Source: Ideonella sp. A 288 (GTDB taxonomy: Bacteria > Pseudomonadota > Gammaproteobacteria > Burkholderiales > Burkholderiaceae_C). From it: a stretch of 42,142 nucleotides of DNA. The DNA lies in the NCBI RefSeq assembly GCF_002198735.1, contig NZ_MWLO01000068.1, forward strand, positions 1 to 42,142, given 5' to 3'. Below are positions 7,542 through 14,436 of this stretch, piece by piece; position 1 is the stretch's first letter; each line of letters begins with the position of its first letter. The notes beneath the pieces were generated by a model, which made no database searches, was not told where the DNA came from, and saw only the letters and a list, made by a program, of their open reading frames with translations. The position numbers and the translations under genes were made by a program.

Positions 7542-8669
7542 GTGAGCCCGCCCCATGCACTGACCGGCGACATCCTCACACCCGAGGGTTTCGTGCACGG
7601 CCGCCTGTGGGTGGCAGACGGCCGCATCGCGGCCATCGACGGCACCGCATGCGACGAGGCGGCGGTGCGCGCGCGGGGCGGCGCCCTGGTGCTGCCGGGC
7701 TTCGTCGACCTGCACGTGCACGGCGGCGGCGGCGCCGACACGATGGACGGCGGCGATGCCGTGGCGAGGATGGCACGCCTGCACGCGTGCCATGGCACCA
7801 CCTCGATGCTCGCCACCACGATGACGGCGCCGCGGGACGAGATCGAGACCGCCTTGCGCGCACTGGCACCGGTGTGCCGCCAAGCGCAGCCCGACGGCGC
7901 ACGCGTGCTCGGCGTGCACCTCGAAGGCCCCTACCTCGACCCGCGCCGGCTGGGCGCCCAGCCCGACTTCACCGCGCCGGCGTCGGTCGACGAGGTGCTG
8001 GCGCTGCATGCGCTGGCACCGATCCGGCTGGTGACGCTGGCGCCGGGCCTGCCGGGTGCGTGCGTGGCCATCGAGGGGCTGCGGCGCCACGGCTTCGTCG
8101 TGCAACTGGGTCACAGCGAGGCCACTTACGAGGACGGCGTGGCCGCGCTGCGATGCGGCGCCACCGGCTTCACCCACCTGTTCAATGCGATGTCGGGCCT
8201 GCACCACCGCGCGCCGGGCCTGGTGGGCGCGGCGCTGGCGCATGCGCAGCACGCCGAGATCATCCCCGACCTGCTGCACGTGCACCCGGGCGCCATCCAC
8301 GTCGCGCTGCGCGCCATCCCCGGGCTGTACTGCGTCACCGACGCCACCGCCGCCGCCGGTGGCCCCGACGGCCCGTACAGGCTGGGGCGCCAGACCGTGC
8401 ATCGGTGCCAGGGCGGCGTGCGCCTGGCCGACGGCACGCTGGCGGGCAGTGCCCTGACGATGGACCAGGCGCTGCGCAACCTGGTGGCCATCGGCCTGCC
8501 GTTGGCCGAAGCCTCGCGACGCACCGCCACCTTCGCAGCCGACTTCATCGGCCTGGCCGACCGCGGCCGGCTTTCGCCGGGCGCCTGGGCCGACCTGGTG
8601 GTGCTGGATGCCGCCCTGGCGGTGCAGCAGGTGTGGGTGGAGGGCCGGCCCGTCGTCGGCGCGACATGA
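7542..8669 (+). CDS. nagA: N-acetylglucosamine-6-phosphate deacetylase
   Basis: A 375-residue amidohydrolase-superfamily enzyme that removes the acetyl group from GlcNAc-6-phosphate in amino-sugar and cell-wall recycling. Seen in order: LPGFVDLHVHGGGG (metal-site HxH), VHLEGPYLDPRRLGAQ (active-site Glu), QLGHSEATYEDG, GFTHLFNAMSGLHHR and the catalytic Asp in YCVTDATAAAGG. The length is right only if translation starts at GTG 7542; the first in-frame ATG would be inside the domain. A TTG at 7530 is an alternative. The residue after LGA is Gln where E. coli NagA has His. No nagB, nagE or regulator is nearby. Its stop overlaps the ferredoxin start (ATGA). Confidence 0.9.
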   Translation: MSPPHALTGDILTPEGFVHGRLWVADGRIAAIDGTACDEAAVRARGGALVLPGFVDLHVHGGGGADTMDGGDAVARMARLHACHGTTSMLATTMTAPRDEIETALRALAPVCRQAQPDGARVLGVHLEGPYLDPRRLGAQPDFTAPASVDEVLALHALAPIRLVTLAPGLPGACVAIEGLRRHGFVVQLGHSEATYEDGVAALRCGATGFTHLFNAMSGLHHRAPGLVGAALAHAQHAEIIPDLLHVHPGAIHVALRAIPGLYCVTDATAAAGGPDGPYRLGRQTVHRCQGGVRLADGTLAGSALTMDQALRNLVAIGLPLAEASRRTATFAADFIGLADRGRLSPGAWADLVVLDAALAVQQVWVEGRPVVGAT

Positions 8670-8965
8670 CGGCGCCCGCCAGCCTGCGCATCGAGCCCGG
8701 GGGCTGGTGCGTGCCGCTGGCGCCGGGCCAGTCGCTGCTGGAGGCTGCGCTGCGCGCCGGCATCCGCCTGCCCAGTTCGTGCCGCAATGGCACCTGCCGG
8801 GCCTGCATGTGCCGGCTGCGCGAGGGCTCGGTGCACTACCGCATCGAGTGGCCCGGCCTGCTGGCCGAAGAAAAGGCCGAGGGCCTGATCCTGCCCTGCG
8901 TGGCGTTGGCCACGGAGCCGGTGGTGATCGACGCACCGGCGGCGTTCCGCGAGTCGGGCGGCTGA
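8666..8965 (+). CDS. 2Fe-2S plant-type ferredoxin
   Basis: A 99-residue protein with one plant/adrenodoxin-type 2Fe-2S domain. The four cluster ligands are visible: Cys39, Cys44 and Cys47 in SSCRNGTCRACMCRL, and Cys78 in LILPCVALA. An extra cysteine (Cys49) follows the third ligand. It carries electrons at low potential for an oxygenase, reductase or desaturase that is not encoded nearby. The start at 8666 gives an ATGA overlap with nagA, so the two genes are probably translated together even though no functional link is known. Confidence 0.9.
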   Translation: MTAPASLRIEPGGWCVPLAPGQSLLEAALRAGIRLPSSCRNGTCRACMCRLREGSVHYRIEWPGLLAEEKAEGLILPCVALATEPVVIDAPAAFRESGG

Positions 8966-9053
8966 GGCGCCGGCACGGCCACCCGCCAGCATCCGGCCCG
9001 CCCTCCCGACAGCGACGTTTCTTTACCGAAACCCGGGCGCGGGTTGCACACTC

Positions 9054-9070
9054 CAACTGTGGACCAGTTG
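9054..9070. promoter_or_regulatory. short inverted repeat upstream of the DUF3016 gene
   Basis: CAACTG and CAGTTG arms separated by five bases, 22 bp before the start codon, in the 126-bp gap after the ferredoxin gene. It could be an operator or a 5' UTR hairpin. No regulator is assigned. Confidence 0.25.
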
Positions 9071-9091
9071 CTCTCGCCCGAAGGAGTTTCC

Positions 9092-9589
9092 ATGCGCCGT
9101 CTCGCCATCATCGCCCTGGCTGTTCTCACGGCCGGTGGGGCCCACGCCGCCTCCGCAGAGGTCCGCTACGTCGACCCCGACCAGTTCAGCGACGCGGGCC
9201 AGGACCCGCGCACGCGCGAGGAGGTGCGACTGGGCCTCACCGCGCACCTGCAGAAACTGGCTGGCCAGCTGCCCGCCACGCAGTCGCTGGAGTTCGAGGT
9301 GCTGGACATCGACCTGGCCGGCGAGATGAAGCCGTTCCACCGCGCCGGGCCCGACGTGCGGGTGATGCGTGGCACGGCCGACTGGCCGCACGTCAAGCTG
9401 CGCTACACGCTGCGGGAGGGCAACCGGGTGGTGACCACCGGCGAGGAGCGCGTGTCGGACATGAACTACCTGATGTCGCGCCACTTCGTCGATGCTCGCG
9501 AAGGCGACGCGCTGCGCTACGAGAAGCGCATGCTGTCGACGTGGTTCCTCGAACGCTTCGGCCTGCAGTCGCGCAGCGCGAAGCGTTGA
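9092..9589 (+). CDS. DUF3016 family exported protein
   Basis: A 165-residue protein with a signal peptide (MRRLAIIALAVLTAGGAHA, cleaved after AHA) followed by a DUF3016 domain. Typical family features are EVRYVDPDQFSDAG at the start, a central LEFEVLDIDLAGEMKPF strand, and the C-terminal SRHFVDAREGDALRYEKRM with WF near the end. It should be periplasmic; its function is not known. The start is fixed by a strong AAGGAG site seven bases upstream of the ATG; the open frame before it has no signal peptide. It is monocistronic by spacing. Confidence 0.88.
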   Translation: MRRLAIIALAVLTAGGAHAASAEVRYVDPDQFSDAGQDPRTREEVRLGLTAHLQKLAGQLPATQSLEFEVLDIDLAGEMKPFHRAGPDVRVMRGTADWPHVKLRYTLREGNRVVTTGEERVSDMNYLMSRHFVDAREGDALRYEKRMLSTWFLERFGLQSRSAKR

Positions 9590-9907
9590 CCCCCCGGCCC
9601 ACGGCGCCACCCGGCCTGTGAACTGAGGGCAGATGCGATGCCTGTTCCATCGATCGCCAGCGTGGCACGGTCGCACAATGGCACCTGTGCAAGGCGAAAA
9701 CCGACCGCACCAATGGGCGGATGCCGGAACCCGTCACCGGCGCCATGAACCGTTCGCAGCGTGCTGCGGGCGTGCGCAAGAGGGCCACCCCAGGGTGGCC
9801 CTCTTGCATTGCACGCACCATTCGCGCGCGCTTCCGCATGACGTATGCTTTGCACCGGCTCGAGCGCACGCGACTGTCGCGTGGCGCACCCCACCAGGAG
9901 CACCGCA
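9590..9907. other. 318-bp intergenic region with one strong hairpin
   Basis: No convincing gene is seen here on either strand; the short open frames have no ribosome-binding site or family resemblance. The stretch contains the 15-bp hairpin at 9776-9807 and, at its right end, the AGGAG ribosome-binding site of the next gene. A small RNA cannot be excluded. Confidence 0.5.
9776..9807. terminator. perfect 15-bp hairpin
   Basis: Arms GCAAGAGGGCCACCC and GGGTGGCCCTCTTGC with only two bases between, extended by a further GCGTGC/GCACGC pairing outside. It has the shape of a bidirectional terminator without a T tract, or of a stable RNA stem. Confidence 0.5.
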
Positions 9908-10087
9908 TTGGCGACCCCGAACTACTCTTACGAGAAACGTCAGCGCGAGCTGGCCAAGAAGCGCAAGGCCGAAGAAAAGCGCCAGAAGAAGGTGCAGCGT
10001 CCCGAGGACGGTCCCTCCGACGACACCAGCGAGGGGGACAGCGCGCCCCAGCCCCCGGGCACGCCACCCGCGCCGCCTGCCGGCTGA
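9908..10087 (+). CDS. small basic protein with TTG start, unknown function
   Basis: A 59-residue protein: a conserved-looking N-terminal half (ATPNYSYEKRQRELAKKRK, then AEEKRQKK) that is lysine/arginine-rich and helical, and a low-complexity acidic and proline-rich tail. Similar short proteins are annotated as hypothetical in many Burkholderiales (from memory). The TTG at 9908 is chosen because AGGAG stands eight bases upstream and the family opens with ATPNYSYEK; the upstream ATG at 9845 would add 21 unrelated residues. It is convergent with phaB. The basic helix could bind nucleic acid, but this is only inference. Confidence 0.72.
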   Translation: MATPNYSYEKRQRELAKKRKAEEKRQKKVQRPEDGPSDDTSEGDSAPQPPGTPPAPPAG

Positions 10088-10142
10088 CCACGAGGCGACG
10101 AGGCCGTCGCCCTGAGCGCCACGCTGCCGTGGCGCACCCATG

Positions 10143-10176
10143 AAAAAACGGCCGGATGCACAGGGCGTCCGGCCGT
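10143..10176 (-). terminator. intrinsic terminator of the pha operon
   Basis: On the minus strand a 9-bp stem (ACGGCCGGA/TCCGGCCGT, 11-base loop) is followed by six T residues, about 40 bases after the phaB stop. It is a classical rho-independent terminator and marks the end of phaC-phaA-phaB. Confidence 0.88.
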
Positions 10177-10218
10177 CTCTGTCGAATCGGCGTGGGGCGC
10201 CAGGCCCCATGCACGCGG

Positions 10219-10956
10219 TCAGCCCATGTGCAGGCCGCCGTTGCAGCTGAAGTCGGCACCGGTTGTGAAGCCGGAATCCTCACCCGCCAGCCAGGCGCAG
10301 ATCGAGCCGATTTCATCGGGCGTGCCCAGGCGCTTGACCGGGATGGTGGCGACGATCTTCTCGAGCACTTCAGGCTTGATCGCACGGACCATGTCGGTGC
10401 CGATGTAGCCCGGGCTCACGGTGTTGACCGTCACGCCCTTGCTGGCCACTTCTTGTGCCAGGGCCATCGTGAAGCCGTGCATGCCGGCCTTGGCGGCCGA
10501 GTAGTTGGTCTGGCCTGCCTGGCCCTTTTCGCCGTTGACCGACGAGATCTGGATGATCCGGCCCCAGCCCCGCTCGACCATGCTCGGCACCACCTGCTTG
10601 GTGACGTAGAACATGCTGTTGAGGTTGGTGTCGATGACGGCCTTCCAGTCTTCAGGCGTCATCTTCAGGAACATGCGGTCCTTGGTGATGCCGGCGTTGT
10701 TCACCAGCACGTCGATCGGGCCGTGTTCGGCCACGGCCTTCGAGAAGGCGTCGACCGTCGACTGCCAGTCGGCGACGTTGCCCACCGAGGCGTAGAACGT
10801 GTAGCCCAGTGCCTTCTGCTCGTCCAGCCACTTGACGAAATCACGGCTCGGGCCGCAGCCGGCGATGACCTTGAAACCTTCCTTGTGCAGACGCTGGCAG
10901 ATCGCGGTACCGATTCCGCCCATGCCGCCCGTCACGTACGCTACTTTTTGTGTCAT
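10219..10956 (-). CDS. phaB: acetoacetyl-CoA reductase (NADPH)
   Basis: A 245-residue short-chain dehydrogenase that reduces acetoacetyl-CoA to (R)-3-hydroxybutyryl-CoA, the second step of polyhydroxybutyrate synthesis in the cytoplasm. Seen: the Rossmann glycine motif VTGGMGGIGTAICQRL, NNAGITKD, the catalytic serine in IIQISSVNG, and the YSAAKAGMHGF active-site Tyr-Lys. The C terminus (TGADFSCNGGLHMG) is the PhaB ending. Length equals that of the Cupriavidus enzyme. Start supported by GAGGAGC upstream. It is last in the phaC-phaA-phaB operon, 75 bp after phaA, and is followed by a strong terminator. Confidence 0.97.
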   Translation of the reverse strand: MTQKVAYVTGGMGGIGTAICQRLHKEGFKVIAGCGPSRDFVKWLDEQKALGYTFYASVGNVADWQSTVDAFSKAVAEHGPIDVLVNNAGITKDRMFLKMTPEDWKAVIDTNLNSMFYVTKQVVPSMVERGWGRIIQISSVNGEKGQAGQTNYSAAKAGMHGFTMALAQEVASKGVTVNTVSPGYIGTDMVRAIKPEVLEKIVATIPVKRLGTPDEIGSICAWLAGEDSGFTTGADFSCNGGLHMG

Positions 10957-10981
10957 TGCTTGCTCCTCTTCAGTTGAATGA

Positions 10982-11003
10982 CGGCCCGGTTGTCTCCGGG
11001 CCG
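10982..11003 (-). other. hairpin in the phaA-phaB spacer
   Basis: A perfect 8-bp stem (CGGCCCGG/CCGGGCCG) with a six-base loop lies 26 bases upstream of phaB. There is no T tract. It may stabilise or process the polycistronic mRNA. Confidence 0.35.
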
Positions 11004-11031
11004 GTGGTGGTGTCTCGACTCTCTCGACGTG

Positions 11032-12213
11032 TCAGCGCTCGATGGTGAGCGCCACGCCCATGCCGCCGCCGATGCACAGCGAGGCGATGCCCTTCTTCGC
11101 GTCGCGCTTCTGCATCTCGTGCAGCAGCGTGACCAGGATGCGGCAACCGGAGGCGCCGATCGGATGGCCGATGGCGATGGCGCCACCGTTGACGTTGACC
11201 TTCGATGTGTCCCAGCCCATTTCCTGGTGCACGGCGCAGGCCTGGGCCGCGAAGGCCTCGTTGATCTCCAGCAGGTCCAGGTCCTGCGGCTTCCAGCCGG
11301 CGCGCTCGAGCGCGCGGCGGGCGGCGGGCACCGGGCCCATGCCCATGATGGCGGGGTCGAGGCCCGCGCTGGCGTAGCTGGCGATGCGACCCAGCACCTT
11401 CAGGCCCAGCGAGGCGGCGGTGGCCGCGCTCATCAGCATGACGCCGGCGGCGCCGTCGTTGATGCCCGAGGCATTGCCGGCGGTGACGCTGCCGGCCTTG
11501 TCGAAGGCGGGGCGCAGGCCGGCCAGCGCGTCGGCGTTGGTCTTCTTGTTGATGAACTCGTCGGCCGCGAAGACGACCGGATCGCCCTTCTTCTGCGGGA
11601 TCACGACCGGGACGATCTCGTCCTTGAAGCGGCCACCTTCCTGCGCGGCGGCGGCCTTCTGCTGCGAGGCCAGCGCCATGGCGTCCTGCATCTCACGGGT
11701 GATGCCGTACTTCTTGGCCACGTTCTCGGCCGTGATGCCCATGTGGTACTGGTTGTAGACGTCCCAGAGGCCGTCGGTGATCATGGAATCGACGAGCTTC
11801 CAGTCGCCCATGCGCTGGCCGTCGCGCGAGCCGGCCAGCACGTGCGGCGCGAGGCTCATGTTCTCCTGGCCGCCGGCGATGATGATCTCGCTGTCGCCGT
11901 CGCGGATGGCCTGTGCGCCCAGCATCACGGCCTTCAGGCCGGAGCCGCAGACCTTGTTGATGGTCATGGCCGGCACGGCTTGCGGCAGGCCCGACTTGAT
12001 GACGGTCTGGCGCGCCGGGTTCTGGCCCGAACCGGCGGTGAGCACCTGGCCCAGGATGACCTCTCCGATGCGCTCGCCGGCCACGCCAGAGCGCTCGAGC
12101 AGGGCCTTGACGACGGTGGCGCCCAACTCGGGGGCGGCGGTCTTGGCGAGCGATCCGCCGAATTTGCCGACGGCCGTGCGGGCGGCGGCGACGATGACGA
12201 TGTCCATGGTCAT
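11032..12213 (-). CDS. phaA: acetyl-CoA C-acetyltransferase (beta-ketothiolase)
   Basis: A 393-residue thiolase that condenses two acetyl-CoA to acetoacetyl-CoA, the entry step to polyhydroxybutyrate. Catalytic residues are visible: the nucleophilic Cys in KVCGSGLKAV, His in GGAIAIGHPIGASG and the second Cys in CIGGGMG. Full family length. The first ATG is chosen because GGAGA stands eight bases before it; the second ATG two codons later is too far. It is the middle gene of phaC-phaA-phaB, 107 bp after phaC. As biosynthetic thiolases are inhibited by free CoA, its position downstream of pyruvate dehydrogenase flux is meaningful. Confidence 0.97.
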   Translation of the reverse strand: MTMDIVIVAAARTAVGKFGGSLAKTAAPELGATVVKALLERSGVAGERIGEVILGQVLTAGSGQNPARQTVIKSGLPQAVPAMTINKVCGSGLKAVMLGAQAIRDGDSEIIIAGGQENMSLAPHVLAGSRDGQRMGDWKLVDSMITDGLWDVYNQYHMGITAENVAKKYGITREMQDAMALASQQKAAAAQEGGRFKDEIVPVVIPQKKGDPVVFAADEFINKKTNADALAGLRPAFDKAGSVTAGNASGINDGAAGVMLMSAATAASLGLKVLGRIASYASAGLDPAIMGMGPVPAARRALERAGWKPQDLDLLEINEAFAAQACAVHQEMGWDTSKVNVNGGAIAIGHPIGASGCRILVTLLHEMQKRDAKKGIASLCIGGGMGVALTIER

Positions 12214-12320
12214 GAGGGGTCTCCAGGCTGTGAAACGCGCGAGAAGGAATCAGCGCTGGCCCGATTCTCGCAGCCAGCGGGCGCCGGCTCCAGCCTGCCC
12301 CGCCACCACACTGCGCCTGA

Positions 12321-14018
12321 TCAGGCCTTCTGCTTGACGTAGCGGCCCGGGGCCGGCTCGATGGCCTTGTACTCGCGGCTGCCGTAGCCCTTGGGCGCGG
12401 CCACCTGCTTGCCGCCCTGGGGCTTGAGCCAGGCGGTCCAGTCGTTCCACCAGCTGCCGGGCTTGTCGGTGGCCGAATCGAACCAGTCCTGGGCCTTGGC
12501 CGGCAGCGCGTCGTTGACCCAGTAGTTGCGCTTGTTCTTGGCGGCCGGGTTGATCACCCCGGCGATGTGGCCCGACGCGCCCAGCACGAAGCGCTTCTTG
12601 CCCTTGAGCAGCGCGGTGCTGCGGAAGGCGGCGTCCCAGGGCACGATGTGGTCTTCGCGCGAGGCATACAGGTACACCGGCGCCTTGACCGACCCCAGGT
12701 CGACCTTCTCGCCACAGACCGTGAGCTTGCCGGGCTGCTTGAGCTCGTTCTGGAGGTAGGTGTGGCGCAGGTACCAGCAGTACATCGGGCCCGGCAGGTT
12801 GGTCGAGTCGCCGTTCCAGTACAGCAGGTCGAACGGCGGCGGGGCCTCGCCCTTCAGGTAGTTGCCGACCACGTAGTTCCAGACCAGGTCGTTCGGCCGC
12901 AGGAAGCTGAAGGTGGTGGCCAGTTCCTTGCCCTTGAGCAGCGCAGGGCCGTTGGGCGCGTTCTCGCCCAGGGTCATGTCGCGCAGCTTGACCGACGATT
13001 CGTCGACGAAGACGTCGAGCACGCCGGTTTCGGTGAAGTCGAGCAGCGTGGTCAGCAGCGTGACCGAGTTCGCCGGCTGCTCGCCACGCGCGGCCAGGAC
13101 GGCCAGCGCCGTCATCAGGATCGTGCCGCCGACGCAGAAGCCCAGCGTGTTGATGGTGGGCTCGCCGCTGATGGCCTGCACCACCTCGATGGCCTTGATG
13201 GGGCCGTCGGCGATGTAGTCGTCCCAGGTCTTGTTCACCAGCGAGTTGTCGGGATTGCGCCAGCTGACGACGAAGACGCGGTGGCCCTGCTCGACGGTGT
13301 AGCGGATGACCGAGTTCTCGGGCTGCAGGTCGAGGATGTAGTACTTGTTGATGCACGGCGGCACGAACAGCATCGGCCGCTCGAACACCTTGCCGGTGAG
13401 CGGCTTGTATTCGATGAGCTGGAACAGCTCGTTCTCGAACACCACGGCGCCTTCGCTGGTGGCGACATTGCGGCCCACCTCGAACACGCTCTCGTCGGTC
13501 TGGGACATGTGGCCCTTGCCGATGTCCTTCAGCAGCAGCTGCATGCCCTGGGCGATGCTCTCGCCGCGGGTGTCGAGCGCCTTCTTCAGGGCCTCGGGAT
13601 TGGTGGCCAGGAAGTTGGCGGGGCTGGCGGCGTCCACCCACTGCTGCACGGCGAAGCGCACGCGGGCCTTGGTCTTGGCGTCGGCGTTCACCGACTCGGC
13701 CATCTGCATCAGCGTGCGGGCGTTCAGCAGGTAGGCCTGCGCGGCCAGCGCGGCGGCAGGGTTCTGCGCCCAGGCATCGGCCGAGAAGCGCTTGTCGGGC
13801 ACCGGCTTGCTGTCGGCACCCTTGCCAGCCATGGTGGCCAGCGAACTGTTCCACAGCTGCGAGGCTTGCGAGACATAGTCGGCCTGCAACTTGGACAGGG
13901 TGTCCATCGGCACACTCAGGCCGGAAATGGACTTCATGGCGTCATTGAGGGCGGTGCCGAAGGCCTGCGCGTTGGCGCCCATGGATTCCAGACCGGGAAC
14001 GGTCGGCTGCGTTGTCAT
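12321..14018 (-). CDS. phaC: class I poly(3-hydroxyalkanoate) synthase
   Basis: A 565-residue class I PHA synthase that polymerises (R)-3-hydroxyacyl-CoA on the granule surface. The N-terminal region (about 1-190) is the variable PhaC_N part; the alpha/beta-hydrolase catalytic domain follows. The catalytic triad is visible: Cys295 in the lipase-like box GFCVGG, Asp456 in SREDHIVPW and His484 in GASGHIAG. The start is supported by TAGGAGA upstream of the ATG. It is first in the phaC-phaA-phaB operon; I find no phaR gene after phaB. Upstream is a TTGAAA box and a 9-bp inverted repeat that may be an operator. Confidence 0.97.
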   Translation of the reverse strand: MTTQPTVPGLESMGANAQAFGTALNDAMKSISGLSVPMDTLSKLQADYVSQASQLWNSSLATMAGKGADSKPVPDKRFSADAWAQNPAAALAAQAYLLNARTLMQMAESVNADAKTKARVRFAVQQWVDAASPANFLATNPEALKKALDTRGESIAQGMQLLLKDIGKGHMSQTDESVFEVGRNVATSEGAVVFENELFQLIEYKPLTGKVFERPMLFVPPCINKYYILDLQPENSVIRYTVEQGHRVFVVSWRNPDNSLVNKTWDDYIADGPIKAIEVVQAISGEPTINTLGFCVGGTILMTALAVLAARGEQPANSVTLLTTLLDFTETGVLDVFVDESSVKLRDMTLGENAPNGPALLKGKELATTFSFLRPNDLVWNYVVGNYLKGEAPPPFDLLYWNGDSTNLPGPMYCWYLRHTYLQNELKQPGKLTVCGEKVDLGSVKAPVYLYASREDHIVPWDAAFRSTALLKGKKRFVLGASGHIAGVINPAAKNKRNYWVNDALPAKAQDWFDSATDKPGSWWNDWTAWLKPQGGKQVAAPKGYGSREYKAIEPAPGRYVKQKA

Positions 14019-14074
14019 GTGTGTCTCCTATGCGCTCGAGGCACCGGTCGGTCGCCGGAATGGCCTGCGGGTGC

Positions 14075-14108
14075 GCTGTGCAGTGCTTCACGTTGTACGC
14101 TGCACAGC
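14075..14108. promoter_or_regulatory. inverted repeat in the phaC leader/promoter
   Basis: Perfect 9-bp arms GCTGTGCAG and CTGCACAGC separated by 16 bases. One arm overlaps the proposed -10 box of phaC. The half-site contains TGCAGTGC, the same core as the palindrome at the phasin promoter, so the same regulator may bind both. Confidence 0.4.
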
Positions 14109-14135
14109 TTACCCCAGCATGACTCAATTTTTCAA
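14106..14135 (-). promoter_or_regulatory. candidate phaC promoter
   Basis: TTGAAA (14135-14130 on the minus strand) and TAAGCT (14111-14106) separated by 18 bases, about 90 bases upstream of phaC. The -35 is good, the -10 weak. The region is AT-rich compared with its surroundings. Confidence 0.4.
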
Positions 14136-14152
14136 TACGCGATATTACGCAC

Positions 14153-14158
14153 CATAAT
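14153..14158 (+). promoter_or_regulatory. -10-like CATAAT five bases before the start codon
   Basis: CATAAT preceded by TTCAAT 16 bases upstream (14131-14136) and followed after five bases by the ATG of the small membrane protein. This predicts a leaderless transcript divergent from phaC. Confidence 0.4.
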
Positions 14159-14163
14159 TCGAA

Positions 14164-14436
14164 ATGCACATCGTCGCCGTGGCCTGGATCTTCGTCGTGT
14201 TGCTGATGTCGCTGGCCGAGGCCACGTCGACGCAAGGCAGCGTCCTGGGCGCCGCCTTCACGTTCCTGCTGTACGGCGTGCTGCCGCTGTCGATCGTGCT
14301 GTACGTGATGGGCACGCCGCTGCGCCGACGCAGCCGGCTGGCACGCGAGCGCGCCGAAACTGCCTCAGCGTCGCAGGGCGATGGCCGCAGCCATGCGTCC
14401 GGTGCGGCCGTCGCGGCGGAACGAGAAGAACCCTGA
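14164..14436 (+). CDS. small two-helix membrane protein, unknown function
   Basis: A 90-residue protein with two hydrophobic segments (about 3-19, VAVAWIFVVLLMSLAE, and about 29-49, GAAFTFLLYGVLPLSIVLYV) followed by an arginine-rich cytoplasmic tail. I do not recognise a named family. Codon use fits its neighbours. No ribosome-binding site precedes the ATG, but a CATAAT hexamer does. It is divergent from phaC and its last 72 bp overlap the 3' end of pgeF on the opposite strand. Confidence 0.72.
   Translation: MHIVAVAWIFVVLLMSLAEATSTQGSVLGAAFTFLLYGVLPLSIVLYVMGTPLRRRSRLARERAETASASQGDGRSHASGAAVAAEREEP

Noticed and set aside
9633-10115. Overlapping plus-strand frames in the 9.6-9.9 kb gap
   Set aside because: No ribosome-binding site, no family resemblance, and they run through the strong hairpin.
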